The notes under the pieces were generated by a model. It made no database searches, was not told where the DNA came from, and saw nothing but the letters and a program-made list of their open reading frames with translations. Positions 1 to 7,731 of a stretch of 64,000 bases of DNA are shown here, piece by piece. Where the stretch lies: NCBI RefSeq assembly GCF_018390695.1, contig NZ_JAHBGF010000003.1, positions 1 through 64,000 on the forward strand. The letters are read 5' to 3'. How positions within the stretch are numbered: the stretch's first letter is position 1; every line of letters starts with the position of its first letter. The DNA is from Ancylobacter sonchi. Lineage in GTDB: Bacteria > Pseudomonadota > Alphaproteobacteria > Rhizobiales > Xanthobacteraceae. Both the position numbers and the translations under genes were made by a program.

Positions 1-42
1 CTTCGCGACAATCTCTTCAGGCTTATGCTTCTTCTGCGCCAT
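1..42 (-). CDS. IS3-family transposase OrfA, N-terminal fragment at window edge
   Basis: Only the first 14 codons are inside the window. They read MAQKKHKPEEIVAK, a start typical of OrfA proteins of IS3-family elements common in Rhizobiales, where OrfA supplies the helix-turn-helix DNA-binding part of the transposase. A GGAGG ribosome site lies at 51-55, a suitable distance before the ATG at 40-42. The gene runs off the left edge, so whether the element is complete cannot be judged. It belongs to the chromosome next to attL, not to the prophage. Confidence 0.6.
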   Translation of the reverse strand, partial: MAQKKHKPEEIVAK

Positions 43-81
43 GGCGCCATCCTCCAAAGGCCCGAAAGCCTACTTCACGGA

Positions 82-106
82 GGACCACTTTCCAGGGAGC
101 AGGCCA
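82..106 (-). repeat. Possible terminal inverted repeat of the IS3-type element
   Basis: Read on the minus strand, this stretch begins TGGCCTGCTCCC and continues into GTGGTCC, resembling the TG-starting ends of rhizobial IS3 elements. It lies 40 bp upstream of the OrfA start, as expected for the left end. The other end is outside the window, so the call cannot be confirmed here. Confidence 0.3.
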
Positions 107-283
107 AAGGCCAGCAAACACAGGCCTGAGGCCAACATCAAGGCCAACAAAATCGTGAGATGCAGCGATATCGGGTTAGACGAATTGCGAGCCCGCGAGA
201 GATTGCGCGGGCGGATTATCCAGCGATTTCAACCGCTAATGACGCCGGATGAGAGTGACTGAAATCACCTGAGAAGAAGGTGA

Positions 284-304
284 TGGCTCCCTGAGCAGGA
301 CTCG
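284..304. repeat. attL core (21 bp)
   Basis: Sequence identical to 63478-63498, which is the 3' end of tRNA-Asn including CCA. The identity stops immediately on both sides. This copy sits between the IS fragment and the first phage gene and marks the left prophage end. Confidence 0.9.
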
Positions 305-409
305 GCTCGGTTGGGTCACGATAAAATATAACGTAAAAACAATAGGTTGGCGGTGTTGGCTCGGGGCGCGTGGGCGGAAATGTACTCCATTTGTGCGCCA
401 TTTTGTGCA

Positions 410-643
410 TCATGCGGACTCAATTAATGCACGGATTCGCTCGGCTTCGGTACCCCTCCCTGTGCGGTTCCGATACAGGGACTCGAAAAAGACCAGCAGG
501 GGGCGCAACTGCTCCCCGTGACGGTCGACGAGCTCGGCGGCCGCGATCAGACATTCCCGGATGACCGCGTCCGACGGATCGGGATCGATCCGCCGGCGGC
601 GCCGCCATGTCGTGTGAATGGGAGAGGCGGGATCCGTCAGCAT
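410..643 (-). CDS. Small phage protein, function unknown
   Basis: A 77-residue protein and the last gene of the leftward operon. Its ATG overlaps the stop of the upstream gene (TGA at 637-639, ATG at 641-643), so translation is probably coupled. The protein has an arginine-rich stretch near residues 14-18 followed by a helical region; no known domain is recognised. Downstream, 305-409 is a 105-bp noncoding stretch up to attL with no clear terminator hairpin. This frame is preferred over other open frames here because of the coupling and the codon use. Confidence 0.6.
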   Translation of the reverse strand: MLTDPASPIHTTWRRRRRIDPDPSDAVIRECLIAAAELVDRHGEQLRPLLVFFESLYRNRTGRGTEAERIRALIESA

Positions 644-1098
644 GCCGCGCGCCGAGCCTCTTCGACGATCGCCGTCAACCGTTCGACGATCTCGGCCTCG
701 GCGACGCGGGCGTCGCGGAGCGCCACCGAGGCGGCAAAGAGGTTCGAGGCGACCACGAGCGGATTGATGCCGCGGTCCTCCCACCAACCTTCCTCGCCAT
801 GTCGATGCTGGGCATCGCGGCTGACGGTATGGAACCAGGCGCTGAGCGGAACCGCCCATTTGTCGTCGGGCTTGATGCTGATGCCGGTCACCGGCTTGTG
901 GAACATGGCGCTAGCAAAGCGGATATGGGCGGCCTCGCCGGCGGGAGTTCGTCCGCTCACCAGGCAGGGCAACTGCCGAAGCAATGCCAGGTGGAGAGGA
1001 TCCTCGAGGCGGCCGCGCTCGGGCGCCACGCGGCGCGCCTTCTTGGGCCGGTCGTTCTTCTGTCGAGGGGGGATTCCAGAGGAGATGCGGTGCGCCAT
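637..1098 (-). CDS. DUF968/HNHc-like nuclease family protein
   Basis: A 153-residue protein. The centre has a Cys at 45 in LPCLVSG, a His at 58 in AAHIR, then a conserved Pro-Leu...His stretch and GWWEDRGINP at about 104-113. This layout resembles phage DUF968 and HNHc-type proteins, which carry a degraded HNH metal-binding fold and are thought to act in phage recombination or replication. The usual CxxC knuckle is reduced to one Cys, so catalytic activity is uncertain. The gene is translationally coupled to the next one downstream. It could instead be a non-enzymatic DNA-binding relative. Confidence 0.5.
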   Translation of the reverse strand: MAHRISSGIPPRQKNDRPKKARRVAPERGRLEDPLHLALLRQLPCLVSGRTPAGEAAHIRFASAMFHKPVTGISIKPDDKWAVPLSAWFHTVSRDAQHRHGEEGWWEDRGINPLVVASNLFAASVALRDARVAEAEIVERLTAIVEEARRAAC

Positions 1099-1104
1099 GG
1101 CCCG

Positions 1105-1626
1105 TCACCACGCATACTTGGCGTTGGTATACGCCATCACGCGGCGATGGCTGGCGAGCTCCCCCTCTGTAAGAGGGCGGGCTTTTGGCCGAAACCCATC
1201 CGATGCAGTGGGAAACAGCGACCCGTCCTCACGGCGGTTCGCAATGCTGAGCAGCACGTCGCCAAGGCAGGGAATGCCGAGCTCCGGCCAGTCGGCGAGC
1301 ACCCGTCCGCCCAAGCGGTGCTGGATCTCGTCTTCCGTGGGTGCCGCCGGCGGCTTCTGATCGAACCACCGTGAGGTGAAGGCGTCCCATATGAGGCCTT
1401 CGAAATAATCCCGTCCAATCCAGAGGCGATAGCCGTGCGCGAGCATGGCGTATCGGCTGTCGCGGTTGTCGATCAGCCTCTTCCAGCTGATGAGGAAGTC
1501 GACGAACGGATGGTCCAGCCAGAACGGCGGGCGCCACCGGCTGCCGCGATCGACGCGGACGGCGCCGGCCGGCACGACCGTACGGCCGTCGATTTTGGTA
1601 AGGCGAACGCGATGGGGGGCCGTCAT
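1105..1626 (-). CDS. DUF4326 domain protein
   Basis: A 173-residue protein. The first 40 residues follow the DUF4326 pattern: RVRLTK, then a basic turn, then PAGAVRVDRGSRWRPPF. That family is a small phage-associated domain of unknown function, possibly nucleotide- or DNA-related. The remaining ~130 residues are rich in Trp, Tyr and Phe and give no further domain. The start overlaps the stop of the upstream gene by a few bases, as elsewhere in this operon. Confidence 0.6.
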   Translation of the reverse strand: MTAPHRVRLTKIDGRTVVPAGAVRVDRGSRWRPPFWLDHPFVDFLISWKRLIDNRDSRYAMLAHGYRLWIGRDYFEGLIWDAFTSRWFDQKPPAAPTEDEIQHRLGGRVLADWPELGIPCLGDVLLSIANRREDGSLFPTASDGFRPKARPLTEGELASHRRVMAYTNAKYAW

Positions 1627-2327
1627 TCGCAGCCTGCTTTCGCCGGAGGCTCGCCTTTGCGGGCTCGAATGGCTGCGGCGATCCGCTGTGCCATTTCGAC
1701 CTGCGCGGCCATGATCGGGCCCATCGGCGTGTCGTCGCCCGGACCCTGATCGTATTGGTCGGCTTCCTGAGCCGCCTCCTCCAGCGCCGCCCGCCGCACC
1801 GCCTCTGCGTCGGTGGGTGCTACCGGCTCGGCTGAGCTCGCGCTGCCAGCATCCGCCCGTAGTCCTCCACCGACAACGTGACCTTCGTCACCCATTCCGG
1901 CAGCGGCGATGTCGGCGGAACTTGAACTTGTTCCGCTCGGTCCCAGCCGTTCGAAATGATCCCCGTGCCCTCCGGCAGTTCCGGGTCCATGTCGAACTGG
2001 ATGTTGCGCATCGGAGGGCTCCTGCTGACGAGAATTGGAGTGTAGCACGGGCTGGGCGGCAGGCGCGGGGGCTGCGGCGGGTGACGCCCCTTCTCCGAAC
2101 AGTTCGCTGCTGAGGCATGGGAACCCTTCGACCCCGCAATCGTAAGGTCCGGCCAAGTCGATATGGCAGCGCTCGCAGATTGCTGCGTCAGTGCGAGCGG
2201 CGGCGACCATTGCGCAATAGATAGCCTCCACACCCTCGTGCGTCAGGAACGAGCAGGCTCGTGAACCAGCCACCACCTGATGGTGCTCCGGATCGACCGG
2301 GACCTGTTTCCACTTACCGCCTTTCAT
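1623..2327 (-). CDS. Hypothetical phage protein; frame may hold two genes
   Basis: One open frame of 234 codons from the ATG at 2327, with AGGA nine bases upstream and the start inside the end of the preceding gene. Residues 1-80 look like a real protein with a four-cysteine cluster (CERCH ... YDC ... FPC). The last ~45 residues are also protein-like and acidic. The middle part is Ser/Gly/His-rich and less convincing, because another frame (1820-2011) has better codon use there. The truth may be an N-terminal gene, the nested gene, and a C-terminal gene starting near the ATG at 1895. Confidence 0.5.
   Translation of the reverse strand: MKGGKWKQVPVDPEHHQVVAGSRACSFLTHEGVEAIYCAMVAAARTDAAICERCHIDLAGPYDCGVEGFPCLSSELFGEGASPAAAPAPAAQPVLHSNSRQQEPSDAQHPVRHGPGTAGGHGDHFERLGPSGTSSSSADIAAAGMGDEGHVVGGGLRADAGSASSAEPVAPTDAEAVRRAALEEAAQEADQYDQGPGDDTPMGPIMAAQVEMAQRIAAAIRARKGEPPAKAGCE
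1820..2011 (-). CDS. Small protein encoded in a different frame inside 1623-2327
   Basis: A 63-residue protein (MRNIQFDMDPELPEG...) with AGGAG eight bases before the ATG. Codon use in this frame is strongly typical of the neighbouring genes, with G or C in most third positions. It contains a C-terminal segment PEWVTKVTLSVEDYGRML. No family is recognised. It is nested in another open frame, so only one of the two readings may be real over this segment; this one has the better start signal. Confidence 0.55.
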   Translation of the reverse strand: MRNIQFDMDPELPEGTGIISNGWDRAEQVQVPPTSPLPEWVTKVTLSVEDYGRMLAARAQPSR

Positions 2328-2565
2328 CGGGGCAATCCTGCTCTTGGGTGGCGAGGGCTTGGCGGCCGGATTCGGTAATCCAGACCTGACCGTTGTTGCG
2401 GTCCCAGCCTCGACGGAACGGGGCATCTCCGAAGCTATTCGTCACGAGCCCGCGCTTGCGCAAGGCCTCGCATGTCGCTGTGCCAAGCACCCATGCAGAG
2501 AAATAGCCGTCTCGACCTCGAACCATGTCGAGTACTTGGAATTGGGCTTCCGAGAGCTTCGCCAT
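2314..2565 (-). CDS. Small winged-helix-like phage protein
   Basis: An 83-residue protein starting MAKLSEAQFQVLDMV. The pattern of a first helix, a second helix with the phrase TCEALRKRGLV, and a later ITESGRQAL resembles compact winged-helix proteins found in phage operons, which suggests DNA binding. The ATG at 2565 is chosen over the upstream one at 2610 because GGGGGTG sits eight bases before it and because it directly follows the stop of the preceding gene (2571). Confidence 0.55.
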   Translation of the reverse strand: MAKLSEAQFQVLDMVRGRDGYFSAWVLGTATCEALRKRGLVTNSFGDAPFRRGWDRNNGQVWITESGRQALATQEQDCPDERR

Positions 2566-2570
2566 CTCGC

Positions 2571-4079
2571 TCACCCCCTGCCCAATGCCGCGCTGCGCCG
2601 GTCGTCCCAATCGCGCAAAACCTGTCGGGCGGTGGCCTGTTCGTGCGCGTGGTAGCGTTTCACGGTGTTGCTCACGATGTTCGCCAGCTGGGCGCCGATG
2701 TGCTCCCGGACGTCCCGCTCGGCCGCCGCCTTCGTAGCGCGCGCGAGATATTCCTCAGCCCGGTCGACCATCTCGTTGCCGGCTTGTCGTTCGGTGACGC
2801 GCCACAAAGGGCTGTCGCAGTTGGGGCATTTATCGCCGGGCTGATCGCGAGCCGTTACCGACCCGTCGCAGGCGTTCAGATTGGCTTGGAGCAGAGAGAA
2901 ATTGCACCGTGCGCAGCGCCACAGGCCCGGCACGTAGACCTGCCGCTCCAACTCCGCGATCCGCGCATCCTTCCGCACCACGTCGGCGTCGGCCTTGGCG
3001 GCGCGGGCTTCGGCGGCTTTGGAATTGACCATCTCCGCCCTCACGCCGACGAGCGCGCCTTCGACGAAGGATTGATGCATTGCACTGGTGATGTGAGCCT
3101 TGAACCGCTTCATCAAATCGTCGTTCGCCCACTTGGCGAAGACCGATGTGACCGCGTTGTTCATGCGCTTGATTGGCTCCATTGCGAGCCATGTTTCGGC
3201 GAGAGCGTCAAAACCATCGACGCCATGACGTTCTACAACGTGAGACCAGTTCACAGCCTCGTCCCGCTCGGCCTCCAATTCGGCGATGCGGGCGGCGTCG
3301 GCTTCGCGCTGGCTGTTAATCTGTTTGGCGAAATTGTCGGCGGCGCCGAAGGTCTCGAAGTCTGCGCAGTAATTGTTGATCACGATGCGCCAGATAGGGT
3401 CGGCCGGCTCTTCGATGCCTGTCGACATGTCCACGCACTCGACGCGCTCAACTTCCACCAGCCCGCCCGCCTCGCCTGCCGGCTGCTGTTCAAGCGACTT
3501 TTCGCGCATCTCAGGCGGGAACGCACCGACCTCGAAAGGCGCGTCGGGATCGCCGCCACACCTCTTGATCAGTTCGCGCGACGATATCGGCTGCTGGGAG
3601 GGCGCGGGGGTGGCGGGCCTCAGACGATCCGGCTCGCCGCTCTCTTCGACCGACCAGCGCTCGGCGTAGCCGCGAGCGATGAGGATGTTCGCATCCTCTT
3701 CAGACACGATCAGATTGCAGTCCTCCGGCGGGGTGGCGGAGAGGGCGGACAGGACTTCCTCGATCCTTGCTTGAGCGACATGGGCGAGGCGGATCGGCGC
3801 GCCGAACGGGTCGGCCTTGTAGAAGGCATCGACCATCTCTTTACGCCAGTCGATGTCGGCCAACTCCCGCACCTTCACCGCCCCCGGCGCCTGCGCGGCA
3901 AGGGTTGCGGCCATGGCGCGGGCGCCAAGTAGCGCGAGCTTTACAGCTGAGAAATTGTCGTAATCCCCGTTGAGAACGGCTTCGACATGAGAGGGGGATG
4001 TCCAATACGGATCGGTTGCCACAGCCTCCCTTGCGACCTTCACGGCATCGATTGCGGGCGCGTTGGAAGGGGTGCTCAT
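2571..4079 (-). CDS. Large zinc-ribbon/coiled-coil phage protein, function unknown
   Basis: A 502-residue protein. The centre (about 215-330) is helical with repeated AARIAELEAERDE-type coiled-coil segments. Near residues 380-430 a four-cysteine zinc ribbon is visible: CARC ... about 30 residues ... CPNC. The C-terminus is helical and basic. Proteins of this build are frequent in rhizobial phages without known role; a zinc ribbon suggests nucleic-acid or protein binding. The ATG at 4077-4079 shares a base with the TGA of the upstream gene, a sign of coupled translation, and so is preferred over the upstream in-frame ATG at 4160. Confidence 0.65.
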   Translation of the reverse strand: MSTPSNAPAIDAVKVAREAVATDPYWTSPSHVEAVLNGDYDNFSAVKLALLGARAMAATLAAQAPGAVKVRELADIDWRKEMVDAFYKADPFGAPIRLAHVAQARIEEVLSALSATPPEDCNLIVSEEDANILIARGYAERWSVEESGEPDRLRPATPAPSQQPISSRELIKRCGGDPDAPFEVGAFPPEMREKSLEQQPAGEAGGLVEVERVECVDMSTGIEEPADPIWRIVINNYCADFETFGAADNFAKQINSQREADAARIAELEAERDEAVNWSHVVERHGVDGFDALAETWLAMEPIKRMNNAVTSVFAKWANDDLMKRFKAHITSAMHQSFVEGALVGVRAEMVNSKAAEARAAKADADVVRKDARIAELERQVYVPGLWRCARCNFSLLQANLNACDGSVTARDQPGDKCPNCDSPLWRVTERQAGNEMVDRAEEYLARATKAAAERDVREHIGAQLANIVSNTVKRYHAHEQATARQVLRDWDDRRSAALGRG

Positions 4080-4351
4080 CACAGCCACCTCGTCTTGTGG
4101 GGGAAGGGACCGGGATGGGGCGCGCGCCCAGCGCGCAGATTGCGCTGACACAGCTTGCAATCGCCCTCGGTGCCGTACCAGCCTCGAAAGATGCTGAGAC
4201 GCTCGCCGTCGCTACGGTTCCAGCCGTATCCGCACATGGGCAGCAGATCGCCGCCGCCGGTTTCCGCATAAGTGTGGCTGAGAGCGCGCTCGTCGTTTCG
4301 ACATTGGCCGGAGCGATAGGCGGTGATGCTCGGATGGGTGCCATGGCTCAT
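4079..4351 (-). CDS. Hypothetical protein with cysteine pairs
   Basis: A 90-residue protein beginning MSHGTHPSITAY. It carries Cys in PMCGYGW and CKLC near the end, a possible small metal-binding fold, and an aromatic RGWYGTEG segment. The ATG overlaps the upstream stop by four bases (ATGA). No function can be assigned from sequence. Confidence 0.55.
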   Translation of the reverse strand: MSHGTHPSITAYRSGQCRNDERALSHTYAETGGGDLLPMCGYGWNRSDGERLSIFRGWYGTEGDCKLCQRNLRAGRAPHPGPFPHKTRWL

Positions 4352-5127
4352 GATGTGGCGTCCGGATCGAGGCCGATGCGCCGGCACAGAATGCAGGCGA
4401 AGGTGCTGCCGAGGCCAAAGACGTCCTTGGCCAAATCCCAGTTGGCTCTGGTCCGCCGCTCCCGCACCGGCAGACGGAAGCGAGCGCCGGCCATGATGAC
4501 GCGCCAGCGCCCGGGCTCAGCCATTGCCGCATCGAAGCGAGTCTCTACGCTCTGGGCGACCGGCCGTGCCGATCCGGCCGGCTGCTGGGGGGCCGCGGAG
4601 GTGGCGTCCAAGTCCTTCGCCATCTCCTCAAGATCGCGCGCAGACCAGTGCTCCCATACGACGCCGAGCCCGCCGCACTCACGGCAGCCGGCCCCGACCT
4701 CACAGCCGAACGCCTTGCTGCGGGGGTAGTGCCCTGTTGATGCACCCTCGTTCGTTTCGTGGCAGCCGGTGCAGGGCTTCCACCCGCACGCCGCGCCGTC
4801 TGCGCCTTCTTCTTCGATCACTTGCGCAATTCGCGCAGCGTCGAACCCCGGATCGTCCTCCCGCGCCCCATTGGCGTTGTCCAATGAGGGGGCGCCGACG
4901 GAGATCATCACCGGCGGGTGTCCGTCGCCGAGCACGCGAAGCAGGACGGGCGCGCCGGCATTGAGGCGGGCGAGTTCATCCGGCGTTGGCTCCCAAGCCG
5001 TCACCATGCTCGGCGTCTCGGGACCGTTGACGGTGCAGACGATCATCTCGTCGCGGATCGGCAGGCCGAGGTAGCCTTGGCTCTTGCCCAGCACGCGTGT
5101 GGCGCCCTCGATGTGCTTGATGATCAT
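4348..5127 (-). CDS. Hypothetical phage protein with Cys-rich centre
   Basis: A 259-residue protein starting MIIKHIEGATRVLGKSQGY. Residues 1-75 form a compact beta-rich domain found by itself in other phages, which looks like a small-molecule or peptide binding fold. Residues about 115-165 contain six or seven Cys (CGWKPCTGCHE ... GCEVGAGCRECGG), which reads like a zinc-binding region. The last 60 residues are basic. The start overlaps the stop of the ASCH gene by ATGA. The role is unknown. Confidence 0.6.
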   Translation of the reverse strand: MIIKHIEGATRVLGKSQGYLGLPIRDEMIVCTVNGPETPSMVTAWEPTPDELARLNAGAPVLLRVLGDGHPPVMISVGAPSLDNANGAREDDPGFDAARIAQVIEEEGADGAACGWKPCTGCHETNEGASTGHYPRSKAFGCEVGAGCRECGGLGVVWEHWSARDLEEMAKDLDATSAAPQQPAGSARPVAQSVETRFDAAMAEPGRWRVIMAGARFRLPVRERRTRANWDLAKDVFGLGSTFACILCRRIGLDPDATS

Positions 5128-5588
5128 GGCTGGCCCGCCCAGTTCCAGAAGCCCTGCGCGCCCTTCGCCGGCACCGGCGGCGCGAGGGGCTCGATCTTCG
5201 AGACCGGCCATGCCCAGTTGCAGTGATTGTCCCGGTCGCTGTCGTTGATGACGCCGCCGAATTCGCCAACGATCTCCCAGGACCGGACCGGCGTGCCGAG
5301 CTCGACGGTGCACAGCACATGCGAGAGCGGCAGGGCGCCCGGGGACAGCTTCACCCGCTCGAGGAAGTCGAGCGCCTCCGGCTTGAGGCAGGTCGTCCAG
5401 GCCTGCGGCCCCTTCAGCCGCATGATGAGGTCGGCGACCTCTGACACCTTCAACGGGCGAGCGCCGGCATGGATGGCGATGCGCTGGCCGCGCAGGTTTA
5501 CCGGCGCCGGCCAGCCGCGGAACTCGTAGGGCTTCCAGCCATGGAGGATCAGGCTCGCCCATGGCTGCCAGATGGTGAGCGCTTTCAC
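5124..5588 (-). CDS. ASCH domain protein
   Basis: A 154-residue protein that starts MKALTIWQPWASLILHGWKPYEFRGWP, followed by the beta strand RIAIHAGARP. This is the signature of the ASCH fold (PUA-like beta barrel), with the conserved K-P-x-E-x-R in the first loop. ASCH proteins bind RNA or modified bases; some act as nucleases or N4-acetylcytidine amidohydrolases. The gene is coupled to the methyltransferase upstream by a four-base overlap, which fits a role in reading or handling modified nucleic acid, but that is inference. Confidence 0.75.
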   Translation of the reverse strand: MKALTIWQPWASLILHGWKPYEFRGWPAPVNLRGQRIAIHAGARPLKVSEVADLIMRLKGPQAWTTCLKPEALDFLERVKLSPGALPLSHVLCTVELGTPVRSWEIVGEFGGVINDSDRDNHCNWAWPVSKIEPLAPPVPAKGAQGFWNWAGQP

Positions 5589-7684
5589 GACAGCTCTCCT
5601 TCGATGTTCGGGATATCGACGGACAGGGCGACGGTGAGCGGCTGAACCCAGATCGGATCGGCGGAGAGCATGAAGCTCTCGCCGGCCCAGGCGAGCAGCA
5701 GAGTGCGGCCCATCACGGAGGCGATGGCCGCCGCGGCGTCAGGCGGCACGGCGTTGCCGATGCGCTCGCGCCATGCTGAATCTGACCGGCCTTCCAGGGT
5801 GAAAAGCGTCTCGGGATCAACGAGGCTCTGAAGGGCGGCGAGCTCGAGCGTCGTGAACGGCCGGTGCCAGGTTCCATCGAGCGCGCGGATGATCGCGACG
5901 AGGTTGGTGCTCGCCTCCGGCAGGGCCTCGATCGCCGCGAGAGCGGTTTCCGGCTCCCGAGGATCCGCGACGGACCAGTTGCCGTTGTTGTTCTTGGCGA
6001 AGGCCGGCACCGCGCCGCTGGACTGATCCCAGCCGGTGACGCCATAGTGCCCGCCGGTCAGATATTCGGTGCGGTCCTCGCGGCTCAACGCCGCTGGCCG
6101 GGGATCGGCGACGCAAAGCGCGCCGCCGCTCGGGTGCGTCCCGACCGTGACCGTCTTGCCCGGTTCTTCCCACTGGTGGACCTGCAGGATGTTGTGGTGC
6201 GTCGACGGGCCGAAGCCGGGGCGAGGATCCGCGACGCAAAGGGCACCCGAGCCCACGCGATCCGAGCCGATGACCGCCTTCGACGGATCATCCCAGTCCT
6301 GCACCGCCATCTTGTTCTGGTGAGCGGCGTCCGGCCAGCCGGTGCGGGGATCGGCGACCGCGAAGGCGCCGTTGCCGGTAGTCGACGCACTGATGACGAC
6401 GCCCGACGCCTCGTCCATGCGGGTCACGCGGTATTTTGTCTGCTTGTAGTCGTCGCGGTCGGATGGCCGCGGATCCGCCACGGCCAGCCCGCCGGCAGGG
6501 CCGCCCGGGCCGGCGACTGCGGGAGAGTGGTCGCCGAAGCCGACGATGCGGAAGGTGTTGTTGAAGCGGGGCGTGCCCTCGAGCCGAGGATCCGAGACGG
6601 CGAACCCGCCCTGGCCGGGCGACTTCACATTGATCACGGCGCCGGTCGGCAGCGCCCAATCCCGGACGCCGAAGTTGCCATACTGCAGGGCACCGTCCGG
6701 CGCGCGAGGATCCGCGACGGCGAACGTCCCGTTGGTCGGGCTGCCACGCCCGGTCACGGTGCCGCTGTGCCGGTTCCACGGCTGGACGCCGAGGACGCCC
6801 GCCTGCCATCCGGTATCGGGCGCGATGCCATAGTCGCGCAGCACTCCGTCGGCGATCGCCAGCCGGTTCAGCGACCGCCAGTCCGAGCCGGCCTCAACGA
6901 AGGCGAGGCGCACCCACGTCTTCCACTGCAGCGACGGGATGCGATGCATCGGGCCACCGCGCTCCTCATCACCGGGAAGCGGAAGCTTTTCGAGGATCTC
7001 GCCGACGCCGCGCAGCCGGCGCTTTGGCGGTTCGTAGAGGAAGGGCGGCACCTTCTTGGCGTGCCGGGCGACCATCAAGAAGCGCTTCCGGCTCTGCCCG
7101 AGCCCGCCGATCACCCCGCAGTCGTGCGTCGTCTCGGCGACGACATAGCCATAGCTGCGCAGCAGCGCGATGAGCTGATCGACGAAATGCCGGCCGCGCG
7201 TGGCGATGCGCGGCACGTTCTCGAAGATGAAGAACTCCGGCGGATCGTCCTTCCATGCCTCGAGTGCGAGCCAGAGGCCGCGGAAACTAAGGCTGTTGAG
7301 CGCTTTGTACTTCTTGGTGAGGCTCTTGGTCTCCGACAGCAGGCCGGAGAAGCCCTTGCACGGGAAGGAGGCGAACACAATGTGCGGCCGCTCGCCATGG
7401 GCGGCACGCCGCATGTCGTCCGTTGTGGCTTCGCGCCAGTCCGCCGGCGGCGGCCGATCGTGGAAGTCGATATACTGCTCGGTGCTGAACAGGTTGAGCA
7501 CGGTGCCCTGCACGCCGGCGGCGCGGGTGAAATCCCGGATCGCCGCCGCGTCGCTGTCGACGCCGCCGATGCAGCGGAAGCGGGCATTCATCATGCCGAC
7601 GCGCGCACGGCCGCGGTTGAAGCCCTTGGCTCCGCCGCCGAGGCCGCAGCAGATGTGGAAGTGGCGGATTTCGACGTCGCTCAT
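5585..7684 (-). CDS. C5-cytosine DNA methyltransferase with seven-repeat insert
   Basis: A 699-residue Dcm-type enzyme that would transfer a methyl group from SAM to cytosine C5 in phage or host DNA. Motif I lies at 9-22 (FHICCGLGGGAKGF), the catalytic loop PCKGFS has Cys109, motif VI ENV is at 155-157, motif VIII QSRKR at 197-201, motif IX-like FTTLELAALQS at about 610-620, and motif X RIGNAVPP at 641-648. Between motifs VIII and IX, where the target recognition domain normally sits, there are seven modules ending in ADPR or SDPR, spaced 39-47 residues. The enzyme is about 300 residues longer than a standard Dcm. The ATG at 7684 is preferred because translation from it begins directly with the motif I strand. 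Confidence 0.9.
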   Translation of the reverse strand: MSDVEIRHFHICCGLGGGAKGFNRGRARVGMMNARFRCIGGVDSDAAAIRDFTRAAGVQGTVLNLFSTEQYIDFHDRPPPADWREATTDDMRRAAHGERPHIVFASFPCKGFSGLLSETKSLTKKYKALNSLSFRGLWLALEAWKDDPPEFFIFENVPRIATRGRHFVDQLIALLRSYGYVVAETTHDCGVIGGLGQSRKRFLMVARHAKKVPPFLYEPPKRRLRGVGEILEKLPLPGDEERGGPMHRIPSLQWKTWVRLAFVEAGSDWRSLNRLAIADGVLRDYGIAPDTGWQAGVLGVQPWNRHSGTVTGRGSPTNGTFAVADPRAPDGALQYGNFGVRDWALPTGAVINVKSPGQGGFAVSDPRLEGTPRFNNTFRIVGFGDHSPAVAGPGGPAGGLAVADPRPSDRDDYKQTKYRVTRMDEASGVVISASTTGNGAFAVADPRTGWPDAAHQNKMAVQDWDDPSKAVIGSDRVGSGALCVADPRPGFGPSTHHNILQVHQWEEPGKTVTVGTHPSGGALCVADPRPAALSREDRTEYLTGGHYGVTGWDQSSGAVPAFAKNNNGNWSVADPREPETALAAIEALPEASTNLVAIIRALDGTWHRPFTTLELAALQSLVDPETLFTLEGRSDSAWRERIGNAVPPDAAAAIASVMGRTLLLAWAGESFMLSADPIWVQPLTVALSVDIPNIEGELS
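5958..6725 (-). repeat. Seven tandem coding repeats (VADPR modules)
   Basis: Inside the cytosine methyltransferase gene, a degenerate ~120-bp unit recurs seven times. The DPR triplet falls at residues 325, 365, 404, 445, 486, 527 and 574. Each unit has the pattern: aromatic strand, Asp/Glu-rich turn, Gly-rich loop, then F/L/W-x-VADPR. On DNA the most visible trace is repeated GGATC-CGCGAC-like sequence near 5960, 6105, 6225, 6350, 6472, 6588 and 6708. Confidence 0.85.
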
Positions 7685-7731
7685 GCTGCATGCCTCTCGA
7701 CAACCTGAGGGCGACCGTGCAGCCTCGCGGT

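Noticed and set aside
41-262. A 73-codon plus-strand frame at the left end
   Set aside because: Crosses the IS end and starts inside the OrfA start region; no ribosome site. The 43-283 flank otherwise shows no supportable gene.
2472-3932. A 486-codon plus-strand frame
   Set aside because: Antisense to the zinc-ribbon protein gene at 2571-4079, no start signal, unnatural amino-acid composition.
5864-7708. A 614-codon plus-strand frame
   Set aside because: Antisense shadow of the cytosine methyltransferase, whose catalytic motifs are unmistakable in the other strand.
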